The notes: a model not told the origin generated them from the sequence alone. Positions 1 to 4,640 are shown, counted from the stretch's first letter. The stretch: 6,974 nt of DNA from JAHFLQ01 sp964432465 (GCA_964432465.1 CAYSNI010000018.1:1-6974); one strand, 5' to 3'. Numbers and translations: made by a program.

Positions 1-40
1 CCGGTAGGCAGGCCGCCCTGGGCGGTCGTAGCTCGGCCGG
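1..40. repeat. GC-rich REP-like palindrome
   Basis: The first 40 bases form a nested palindrome. An outer CCGG (1-4) can pair with CCGG (37-40), and an inner stem GGCCGCC (11-17) pairs with GGCGGTC (21-27), with one G-U pair and a CTG loop. The core CCGCC-ctg-GGCGG closely resembles the CCCGCC-ca-GGCGGG palindrome found inside murA at 1181-1194, so both probably belong to one dispersed repeat family. The left edge is cut by the window. No T tract follows, so I do not call it a terminator. Positions 41-115 hold no gene and no promoter that I trust. Confidence 0.5.
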
Positions 41-115
41 ATGAGCAAAGATAGACGTTTTATGTAATGCTAACAATTAAATTATCAAAAATCATGTTTA
101 GTTGCTTCTAACGGG

Positions 116-991
116 ATGAGGTTTATCATCAACGGCGGGAAAAAACTGAACGGGGAGATCACACTTTCCGGCGCGAAGAATGCCGCGACCAAGATGCTAG
201 TGGCCTCAATTCTCACGGATGAGCCGTGCATACTGGAAAATTTTCCGGCGATCGGTGATGCGCGTATCACCGAAGAGCTCTGCCGTTCTATCGGTAGCAA
301 TTTGGAATTTAACGAAGGAGTTATGAAAATTCATACTCCGGAGATTAAGAACGCGAAAGTTGCCTCGCTTTCACTTCGTAATCGTATTCCGATTTTGGCC
401 CTTGGCCCGTTGCTGGCGAGAGCCGGGGAGGCAGAAGTTCCAGTCCTTGGTGGCGATAAGATCGGCCCACGCCCCGTGGATATCCATTTGGCCGCGTTGA
501 CCGCGATGGGAGCGAAGATAGAGGTCTTACCCGACCGATTTGTGGCTTCAGCCCCGCAGGGTCTTCATGGAGCGGTGATTACTTTGCGTTATCCAAGCGT
601 GGGTGCTACAGAGAACACAATTCTCGCCGCTGTGCTGGCCAAAGGACGCACGGTCATTTACAACGCCGCGACTGAACCGGAGATTATTGATCTGATTGAA
701 ATGCTTCAGAAAATGGGCGCGATTATAGAACTTGGCTCTAACCGAACTATTTATATTGACGGCGTGGCAAAACTTAATGGAGTAAAGCATCGGATTATGC
801 CGGATCGGAACGAAGCGGTGTCTTTCGCCTGTCTGGCGGTGGCAACTGGCGGGAGGATCCTAGTTAAAGATGCGAAGCAGGAAGATCTGATCACGTTTTT
901 AAATACTCTGCGGCGTGTCGGAGGAGAATATGAGGTTGGTGATTCTGGCATCACTTTTTTCGTCCGGAACACGGAAAGATTCGACCGGTGA
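116..991 (+). CDS. murA: UDP-N-acetylglucosamine 1-carboxyvinyltransferase, N-terminal part (frame-interrupted)
   Basis: MurA transfers enolpyruvate from PEP to UDP-GlcNAc in the cytoplasm, the first committed step of peptidoglycan synthesis. This 291-codon frame covers the first two thirds of the EPSP-synthase-like fold. The substrate-binding SGAKNAA motif is at residues 18-24 (Lys21, Asn22). The active-site loop reads GGDKIGPRPVDIH (112-124), so residue 114, the equivalent of E. coli Cys115, is Asp. The same natural substitution occurs in Mycobacterium tuberculosis and Chlamydia MurA and makes them insensitive to fosfomycin. The ATG at 116 gives the expected N-terminus (MRFIINGGKKLNGEI), but no SD precedes it. 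The frame ends at TGA 989-991, well short of the usual 420-440 residues. Family-like sequence actually leaves this frame at the T6 run 955-960, so the last ten or so residues (VRNTERFDR) are probably out-of-frame. The remainder lies in the -1 frame. Confidence 0.93.
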   Translation: MRFIINGGKKLNGEITLSGAKNAATKMLVASILTDEPCILENFPAIGDARITEELCRSIGSNLEFNEGVMKIHTPEIKNAKVASLSLRNRIPILALGPLLARAGEAEVPVLGGDKIGPRPVDIHLAALTAMGAKIEVLPDRFVASAPQGLHGAVITLRYPSVGATENTILAAVLAKGRTVIYNAATEPEIIDLIEMLQKMGAIIELGSNRTIYIDGVAKLNGVKHRIMPDRNEAVSFACLAVATGGRILVKDAKQEDLITFLNTLRRVGGEYEVGDSGITFFVRNTERFDR

Positions 992-1455
992 AGATCGAAA
1001 CTGACACCCATCCGGGGTTCATGACCGATTGGCAGCAGCCGCTGGCGGCATTGCTGACGCAGGCCGAAGGCACATCAACGATTCACGAAACCGTGTACGA
1101 AGACCGCTTTGGATATGCCCAGGACTTGAATTTAATGGGCGCGAACATTACAGTGGGAACGAAGTGTCTAGGAGAATTGTCCCGCCCAGGCGGGCAGGCC
1201 ACGCCAATGGGCGGGCAAGCCTGCCGATTTAAAAATAAGAGCTGTTTACATAGCGCCGAAATTTCCGGCCCGACCGGCTTGCACGGTACGGAGCTGACGG
1301 TCCGGGATTTACGGTCTGGCATCGCGCACGTCATCGCGGCCTTGATTGCGAAAGGTCAGTCGATTATTCATGGTGTAGAAGAAATTGATCGTGGCTATGA
1401 ACGGATCGATGAGCGGCTCGCGGAAATGGGAGCGGACATCCGACGAATAAACTAA
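988..1455 (+). CDS. murA: UDP-N-acetylglucosamine 1-carboxyvinyltransferase, C-terminal part (frame-interrupted)
   Basis: This frame supplies the missing third of MurA. It has THPGFMTDWQQP (residues 7-18 from the GTG), whose Asp14 matches catalytic Asp305 of E. coli MurA, and DRGYERI near the end, whose Arg matches Arg397. The GTG at 988 overlaps the TGA of the upstream frame (GTGA), which could allow translational coupling. However, the frame is open back to 943, and the residues before the GTG (HGKIRP, 970-987) also resemble MurA (E. coli MHGKRPKAV). The true join is therefore probably at the T6 run 955-960, giving one protein of about 446 residues. A GC-rich repeat at about 1180-1221 adds roughly 13-14 residues (SRPGGQATPMGGQA) between GEL and CRFKNK without breaking the frame. 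Alternatives are a sequencing indel, a real pseudogene, two coupled half-proteins, or programmed frameshifting. Confidence 0.9.
   Translation: MKIETDTHPGFMTDWQQPLAALLTQAEGTSTIHETVYEDRFGYAQDLNLMGANITVGTKCLGELSRPGGQATPMGGQACRFKNKSCLHSAEISGPTGLHGTELTVRDLRSGIAHVIAALIAKGQSIIHGVEEIDRGYERIDERLAEMGADIRRIN
1180..1225. repeat. GC-rich palindromic repeat inserted in-frame in murA
   Basis: This stretch contains a perfect stem CCCGCC (1181-1186) with GGCGGG (1189-1194). A second stem pairs GGCAGGC (1193-1199) with GCCTGCC (1219-1225). There is also a near-identical direct repeat, GCGGGCAGGC (1190-1199) and GCGGGCAAGC (1211-1220). It encodes a Gly/Pro/Gln/Ala-rich run unlike the rest of MurA, at a place where I recall related proteins reading directly from GEL through Pro to CRFKN. 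Its composition and core palindrome match the element at positions 1-40. I infer a mobile or dispersed palindromic repeat that landed in a surface loop and kept the frame. Confidence 0.6.
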
Positions 1456-1459
1456 AAAG

Positions 1460-1547
1460 TAAAATCGAAAAATGAAAAACAAATACCCGCAATTTAAAAC
1501 CAATCTTAAGAATTCCTTCAGTTTTCACTTTTTCATTTTTAATTTTA
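1460..1547. repeat. AT-rich intergenic inverted repeat
   Basis: The gap between murA and mreB contains a perfect 12-bp inverted repeat: AAAAATGAAAAA (1468-1479) and TTTTTCATTTTT (1529-1540). It extends by about six more pairs across a small bulge (1460-1465 with 1542-1547). The arms enclose a 49-nt loop. An RNA hairpin could form, but the pairing is all A-U rich, so it would be weak. No SD precedes mreB in this gap and I see no convincing promoter. It may be a low-complexity intergenic repeat or a weak terminator for murA. Confidence 0.5.
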
Positions 1548-1566
1548 AATTTGAGCAATAGCGAAT

Positions 1567-2574
1567 ATGTTTACACGAAAAATAGGAGTTGACCTCGGTA
1601 CCGCGAACACAATCGTGTTTGTGCCGGGCAAGGGGTTCATTATTAATGAGCCAACGATTGTTGCTTTAAGTGTTCCGGACAATGGAGTATTGGCTGTAGG
1701 CAGGGAGGCGAAGGATATGATTGGCCGTACGCCGGAAAGTATTATTGCTTACCGTCCTTTGAAAGACGGCGTCATTGCCGACTACTACATTACGAAAGCG
1801 ATGTTGCGCTATTTTATCGCTAAAGCGACCGGGTCCATGAATATTTTTAAACCAGAAGTGGTTATTTCCGTACCGGCGGGTATCACGCCGACTGAAAAGC
1901 GGGCGGTGATGAATGCGGCGAAAGAAGCGGGCGCGAAAGAAGCCTACATCGTAAAAGAGCCGATCCTCGCGGCGCTCGGCGCTGGCGTGCCGATCAATTC
2001 TTATGCTGGCAACATGATTATCAACGTCGGCGGCGGTACGTCCGAAGTTGCCGTAGTGGCGTTGGGCGGGATCGTTTCCTGGGCTAGCTTGCGTGTGGCC
2101 GGTAATAAATTCGATCAGGCAATCATGGATTACATTAAGAAGAAATATTCCTTGTATGTTGGTGAGCAGACGGCGGAGGCGGTAAAAATTCAAATTGGAT
2201 CGGCCCTTCCGATGAAGGAGAAATTGGAATTTCAGTTGCGTGGTCGGGATATGGTTTCCGGTTTACCCCGCGATCTGGTAATTAATTCTAACGAGATTGC
2301 CGAAGCTTTGAACCCACACCTTTTGGATATTGCGGCTTCAGTCCAGAGTGTGTTTAACAACACTCCGCCGGAGCTGGTGGCGGACATTATGGAAAAGGGG
2401 ATCATCATCTCCGGCGGCGGTGGCCATCTTCGCCATATTGATGAGTTCTTTAAGCGCATGACCGGCGTACAGTGCTTTATCGCCGAGGAGCCGCTATTCT
2501 GTGTCGCGAAGGGCACCGGCCTCATTTTGAACCATTTGGACGTATATAAGAGGACTTTGCTTAACAAGCGCTAG
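1567..2574 (+). CDS. mreB: Rod shape-determining protein MreB
   Basis: MreB is a bacterial actin that forms membrane-associated ATP-bound filaments and guides the lateral cell-wall synthesis machinery. The 335 residues match the usual family length and cover the whole actin fold. The phosphate-1 loop is GVDLGTANT (7-15), YRPLKDGVIADY (62-73) is a classic MreB signature, and the conserved Glu is Glu131 in VKEPILAALGAG. The phosphate-2 loop is INVGGGTSEVAV (152-163), and the adenosine motif is GIIISGGGGHL. One point is odd: the phosphate-2 loop normally reads D-I-G-G-G-T, and here the Asp is Asn153 (AAC, 2023-2025). That Asp helps position the magnesium ion and water for ATP hydrolysis in actin-fold ATPases, so turnover could be altered. 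The ATG at 1567 gives a standard N-terminus (MFTRKIGVDLG) but has no SD. Lying directly after murA fits a cell-envelope cluster. Confidence 0.96.
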   Translation: MFTRKIGVDLGTANTIVFVPGKGFIINEPTIVALSVPDNGVLAVGREAKDMIGRTPESIIAYRPLKDGVIADYYITKAMLRYFIAKATGSMNIFKPEVVISVPAGITPTEKRAVMNAAKEAGAKEAYIVKEPILAALGAGVPINSYAGNMIINVGGGTSEVAVVALGGIVSWASLRVAGNKFDQAIMDYIKKKYSLYVGEQTAEAVKIQIGSALPMKEKLEFQLRGRDMVSGLPRDLVINSNEIAEALNPHLLDIAASVQSVFNNTPPELVADIMEKGIIISGGGGHLRHIDEFFKRMTGVQCFIAEEPLFCVAKGTGLILNHLDVYKRTLLNKR

Positions 2575-2579
2575 TCGCG

Positions 2580-2648
2580 CGCCTGCCGTTGCTTACGGGC
2601 CAAGGCCCGTGAGGCGTAGCGCCTAACTCTTTACGTCTTTTACGGGCC
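2580..2648. repeat. Pair of GC-rich hairpins after mreB, possible terminator
   Basis: Just after the mreB stop there is a perfect 7-bp palindrome, ACGGGCC (2595-2601) with GGCCCGT (2604-2610). A 5-bp hairpin AGGCG (2612-2616) with CGCCT (2620-2624) follows, then a T-rich stretch (2627-2640). TTACGGGCC occurs again at 2640-2648, next to the promoter -35, so the GGCCCGT arm could pair with either copy. The T tract does not sit directly against a stem, so termination would be imperfect. It may instead be another member of the dispersed GC-rich palindrome family. Confidence 0.4.
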
Positions 2649-2678
2649 TTGACAAAATAGGCCATTTTGTGCTATATT
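2649..2678 (+). promoter_or_regulatory. Strong sigma70-type promoter with extended -10
   Basis: A perfect -35 TTGACA (2649-2654) and a -10 TATATT (2673-2678) are 18 bases apart, and TGC just before the -10 makes an extended -10. Transcription would start near 2685, about 40 bases before the gene at 2727. The spacer contains a 19-bp dyad, ACAAAAT/ATTTTGT around AGGCC (2652-2670), placed where a repressor would block RNA polymerase. This is the best promoter in the window. It probably drives the two accessory membrane genes as one unit. Confidence 0.75.
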
Positions 2679-2726
2679 AGTTCAGTAAGTTTGATAGTTT
2701 TTGTACCTTAATTTGGAGGATTCTTA

Positions 2727-3032
2727 ATGGCAGAGATGGTGGCGGTACTGTGCTTGGTTGGATTTGGTGTATTTTTGGCGGTGTTCAGCGTCGCTCTCGA
2801 CGGCTGGGTGCTGAGCATTTTGTGGGGCTGGTTCATGGTGCCAATTTTTCATCTCCCCGCGCTCGGGGTTTGTCAGGCGATTGGCGTCACTCTGGTGGTC
2901 AGATTTCTCACCAAAAATATTGGTGTTAAGAATGAGAGTGGCTCCAAGGGTGCCACAATCGAAGTTTCTACTGCTATTTTGGCACCCTTCTTGTTCTTGT
3001 TCTTCGGCTGGATTGTTCAATTGTTCATGTAG
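2727..3032 (+). CDS. Small multi-spanning membrane protein of unknown function
   Basis: I do not recognise this 101-residue protein. Almost all of it is hydrophobic: a membrane helix at about 4-24, a Trp-rich segment ILWGWFMVPIFHLPALG (31-47) running into a second hydrophobic stretch to about 61, and a C-terminal helix at 81-100. A short polar loop with Lys, Glu and Ser (63-77) lies between them. No catalytic motif or cysteine cluster is visible. The start is firm: ATG 2727 follows a canonical GGAGGA (2715-2720) by six bases, and the strong promoter lies about 40 bases further up. Good translation and transcription signals suggest real expression. It is probably an accessory envelope protein, and an immunity-type or phage-derived membrane protein cannot be excluded. 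Confidence 0.8.
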   Translation: MAEMVAVLCLVGFGVFLAVFSVALDGWVLSILWGWFMVPIFHLPALGVCQAIGVTLVVRFLTKNIGVKNESGSKGATIEVSTAILAPFLFLFFGWIVQLFM

Positions 3033-3041
3033 GAAAAACGT

Positions 3042-3104
3042 CCTTTCGTAGCGGCAAGTAGCCGCTAAATTAGAAAGGGGGTGATCCAGGCTATGGCCAA
3101 CTAG
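3042..3104 (+). promoter_or_regulatory. Super Shine-Dalgarno leader with three-codon minigene
   Basis: Bases 3071-3089 read TAGAAAGGGGGTGATCCAG, which matches the reverse complement of the usual bacterial 16S rRNA 3' tail (GGATCACCTCCTTTCTA and flanking bases) with one mismatch. The match stops there and no more 16S-like sequence follows. Three bases downstream lies ATG GCC AAC TAG (3093-3104), a complete Met-Ala-Asn ORF. The 5' half of the super-SD is also the 3' arm of a hairpin: CCTTTC (3042-3047) pairs with GAAAGG (3073-3078) around an inner stem TAGCGGC (3049-3055) with GCCGCTA (3061-3067). The layout suggests a translation-attenuation or ribosome-holding leader between the two accessory genes. 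The function is inference; the pairings are directly visible. Confidence 0.5.
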
Positions 3105-3114
3105 GAGTGTTTCT

Positions 3115-3147
3115 CTGGGAACGGACGATCAGATCGTCCGTTCCCAG
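3115..3147 (+). other. Perfect 15-bp hairpin in the intergenic leader
   Basis: CTGGGAACGGACGAT (3115-3129) is exactly complementary to ATCGTCCGTTCCCAG (3133-3147), with a CAG triloop. No T tract follows on the plus strand (CTTAATTC) or on the minus strand, so it is not a normal intrinsic terminator. It lies 10 bases after the three-codon minigene and about 80 bases before the next SD. It could protect or cut the mRNA (RNase III type), or separate expression of the two membrane genes. Confidence 0.6.
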
Positions 3148-3227
3148 CTTAATTCAGTTCACGATCTGTATCGCGAATTGATAGAGCTTGCCAAGTGACG
3201 AAGTTTTACTTGGTTTTGAAAATATAT

Positions 3228-3232
3228 GGAGG
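3228..3232 (+). promoter_or_regulatory. Ribosome binding site that sets the start at 3237
   Basis: GGAGG at 3228-3232 stands four bases before ATG 3237. The frame stays open upstream to a GTG at 3195, but no SD precedes that GTG. Starting at 3237 also places a clean hydrophobic helix at the N-terminus. The shorter form is therefore preferred. Confidence 0.65.
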
Positions 3233-3236
3233 CTTT

Positions 3237-3629
3237 ATGGTGGCGCTTCTCGTTTGCCTTGTCCTGGGAGTTCTGTTGATCGGAGTGAAGTCCAGATGGG
3301 AGAAGAGGGAATCCTCGATCCCTGAGCTTCCGCATCCGGAGTTCTCGAGGAAACACAAACAGGAGCGGTGGCTCCGCTGGGATGTAATCCTCTCTCTCGG
3401 TCTCCATGGTGAAGAGGTGGAGGTTAACTTCCTGGGCTCCTCTCATGGAGAAGGTCTCTGGAGTTATCACTTTCCGGACGGCCGTTACTACGAAGAGGCT
3501 GTCCAGTATGTGGACGTTGAGATTCCGGTAGTCTTCCTGGGCCTCAAGGACGTCCACGGAGAGTGGGTACCGGGTTCGCAGTGGCCGACGGAGTCGCTAC
3601 GGGCGGCTCTGCATCTCCTCAAGAAGTGA
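3237..3629 (+). CDS. Single-pass membrane protein with soluble C-terminal domain, unknown function
   Basis: I do not recognise this protein. From ATG 3237 it has 130 residues. An N-terminal hydrophobic helix (about 2-17, VALLVCLVLGVLLIGV) is followed by a basic stretch (KSRWEKR), which predicts the rest is in the cytoplasm by the positive-inside rule. The soluble part, roughly 40-130, is rich in Trp, His, Glu and beta-prone segments, and no catalytic motif stands out. A longer version from GTG 3195 would add 14 residues but has no SD. The codons favour CTC, GTC and TCC more than those of neighbouring genes do, which hints at a different origin. It follows the 101-aa membrane gene, probably in the same transcript, and ends ten bases before a strong terminator. 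Confidence 0.72.
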   Translation: MVALLVCLVLGVLLIGVKSRWEKRESSIPELPHPEFSRKHKQERWLRWDVILSLGLHGEEVEVNFLGSSHGEGLWSYHFPDGRYYEEAVQYVDVEIPVVFLGLKDVHGEWVPGSQWPTESLRAALHLLKK

Positions 3630-3638
3630 AATATCTGA

Positions 3639-3672
3639 CCCCCGAACGGTTTTCCGTTCGGGGGTTTTCTTT
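3639..3672 (+). terminator. Intrinsic terminator
   Basis: A perfect 11-bp stem, CCCCCGAACGG (3639-3649) with CCGTTCGGGGG (3654-3664), has a TTTT loop and is followed at once by TTTTCTTT (3665-3672). It starts ten bases after the stop codon at 3629 and closes the accessory membrane-gene unit. The minus strand has no T tract, so it acts on plus-strand transcripts. Confidence 0.95.
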
Positions 3673-3690
3673 ATGTTACGATTATGAATA

Positions 3691-4419
3691 ATGACTTTAG
3701 TAGAAAAATTATCCGCAGATTTTCAGAAACTGGCCGAAAAAGGTAATTTAGGTCATGGCTACGTTCTTTTTGGGCACGATTCAGCTAGAGAAAAGTTGGC
3801 CATCGCCAAGGATTTGGCTAAATTTTTTGAAACTTCAGCGACGAAGCCGAGCAAGGGTGTTTTATTGGATGCTTTATTTTTAGACGCGCAGGCGGAGGAT
3901 AAGGGAATTGATATTGTACGAGGAGCGAGTCAGTTTTTGTGGCAGAGGCCAGTAGTATCTTTCCGGCGAACTTTAGTGATTGTTAACGCGGACCGATTGA
4001 CCTTGCCGGCACAAAACGCGATTTTGAAAATCGCCGAAGAGCCGCCACCTTCCGCTCTGATTATTCTAATCGTGAAAGATCCGGACATTCTTCTGCCGGC
4101 GGTCGTGTCCCGTTTTCAGAAAATCTTTGTAGCCAAAGATCCAAAAGCTAAAGAAATCGATTCGGAGTTGGCAAAAAAATTTATTAAATCCAGTGAGGCA
4201 ACACGCAAGGAACTGCTAAAAAATCTGATGGAAGAAATAAAAGAGGTAGAAAATGATATTAAATTGGAAGAATTTGTTACCGGACTGATTGTTGAACTTC
4301 GGAAAGACAAAATTAAAAATTACGTGATTCTAAAACGCTTACTTTCGCGCTGGTCACTAATCAGACAGTTCAACGTCAACAAAAAGCTGCAACTTGAAGC
4401 GGCGCTGGTAAACCTATAG
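3691..4419 (+). CDS. holB: DNA polymerase III subunit delta-prime (clamp-loader AAA+ protein)
   Basis: Delta-prime is the stator subunit of the clamp loader, which opens the sliding clamp and places it on primed DNA. The sequence follows the family pattern: GHGYVLFGHDSAREK (21-35) sits where a P-loop would be, GIDIVRGASQFLWQRP opens the next block, and VIVNADRLTLPAQNAILKIAEEPP corresponds to the Walker B/DEAD-box region. LLPAVVSRFQ stands at the sensor-1 SRC motif, with Phe instead of Cys. There is no GKT/GKS P-loop and no four-Cys zinc module. Loss of ATP binding is normal for delta-prime, and at 242 residues the protein is short for the family, so the C-terminal collar domain is small or divergent. 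The ATG at 3691 has no SD and lies only 18 bases after the terminator T tract, so the transcript leader must be very short or absent. DnaX is excluded by size and the missing P-loop. Confidence 0.82.
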   Translation: MTLVEKLSADFQKLAEKGNLGHGYVLFGHDSAREKLAIAKDLAKFFETSATKPSKGVLLDALFLDAQAEDKGIDIVRGASQFLWQRPVVSFRRTLVIVNADRLTLPAQNAILKIAEEPPPSALIILIVKDPDILLPAVVSRFQKIFVAKDPKAKEIDSELAKKFIKSSEATRKELLKNLMEEIKEVENDIKLEEFVTGLIVELRKDKIKNYVILKRLLSRWSLIRQFNVNKKLQLEAALVNL

Positions 4420-4428
4420 AATTAAAGA

Positions 4429-4509
4429 ATGGAAAAAGCTTTTGGCCTAGTCTTGTTGGTGATTTTTGCCGGAATTCTGGTTTATTTTTTGCCTATTGTT
4501 TGTAAATAG
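4429..4509 (+). CDS. Possible 26-residue single-helix membrane peptide
   Basis: An ORF of 26 codons starts nine bases after the holB stop. It begins MEKAFGLVLLVIFAGILV and ends PIVCK, so a 17-20 residue hydrophobic helix lies between charged ends, as in known bacterial small membrane proteins. Hydrophobicity in this one frame of an AT-rich stretch could arise by chance. No canonical SD precedes it, but neither do the housekeeping genes here have one. The function is unknown. Confidence 0.35.
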   Translation: MEKAFGLVLLVIFAGILVYFLPIVCK

Positions 4510-4524
4510 AAATTATTCTATCAT
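4496..4524 (+). promoter_or_regulatory. Weak candidate promoter for the structured RNA
   Basis: TTGTTT (4496-4501) and TATCAT (4519-4524) are separated by 17 bases. Each is a partial match to the sigma70 boxes. Start would be near 4531, exactly where the paired structure begins. The -35 overlaps the end of the 26-codon ORF. AT-rich DNA gives such matches often, so confidence is low. Confidence 0.3.
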
Positions 4525-4530
4525 TAGACC

Positions 4531-4640
4531 TTGTTCCCGTTATCGGTATTTTCAAATGGCGTGTGGCTCTCCCCGCATGCCTTATGCAACGCGGTACCAA
4601 CCCGCGCGGCACCGGAAATACCCTAACGGGACTTTTTATT
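4531..4640 (+). ncRNA. Candidate structured RNA ending in a T tract, upstream of frr
   Basis: A long closing stem pairs TCCCGTTA (4535-4542) with TAACGGGA (4624-4631), and after a small internal loop GGTATTT (4545-4551) with AAATACC (4616-4622). It is followed directly by CTTTTTATT. Inside are two further hairpins: GGCGTGTGG (4558-4566) with CCGCATGCC (4573-4581), nine pairs including two G-U, and CGCGG (4590-4594) with CCGCG (4602-4606). Together they make a three-way junction. The final stem and T tract could terminate transcription, so this may be an independent RNA of about 105 nt, a cis-acting switch controlling frr-rseP, or an elaborate terminator for holB. It lacks the GGAAG-type apical loop of SRP RNA and the T-loop motif of tRNA. 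I cannot match it to a known family. Confidence 0.5.

Noticed and set aside
94..111. Five-codon leader ORF before murA
   Set aside because: No SD and no conserved feature; such short ORFs are expected by chance.
988..990. GTG 988 as a true start for an independent MurA C-terminal protein
   Set aside because: Residues encoded before the GTG in the same frame (HGKIRP) also look like MurA, so a start here would cut family sequence. Kept only as an alternative.
989..991. UGA as a recoded glycine codon (code 25) in murA
   Set aside because: Reading through the TGA in the same frame gives no MurA-like sequence; the family sequence is in the -1 frame, and TGA ends the 3237 gene normally.
1666..2193. 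175-aa minus-strand ORF inside mreB
   Set aside because: It is a shadow of a highly conserved gene; its Arg/His-rich translation is typical of antisense frames.
3042..3078. Terminator after the 2727 gene
   Set aside because: The hairpin has no T tract after it on the plus strand; a short T run exists on the minus-strand side, but no minus-strand gene leads into it.
3071..3089. Minus-strand 16S rRNA gene fragment
   Set aside because: Similarity ends at the last 19 bases of the 16S tail; the flanking bases do not continue into 16S helix sequence.
3159..3557. 132-aa minus-strand ORF opposite the 3237 gene
   Set aside because: It lies antisense to a gene with an SD and membrane helix, and its protein is low-complexity polar sequence with no motif.
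4531..4640. SRP RNA, tRNA or 6S RNA
   Set aside because: No GGAAG-containing SRP apical loop, no TTC-containing T-loop or cloverleaf, and it is too short for 6S RNA.
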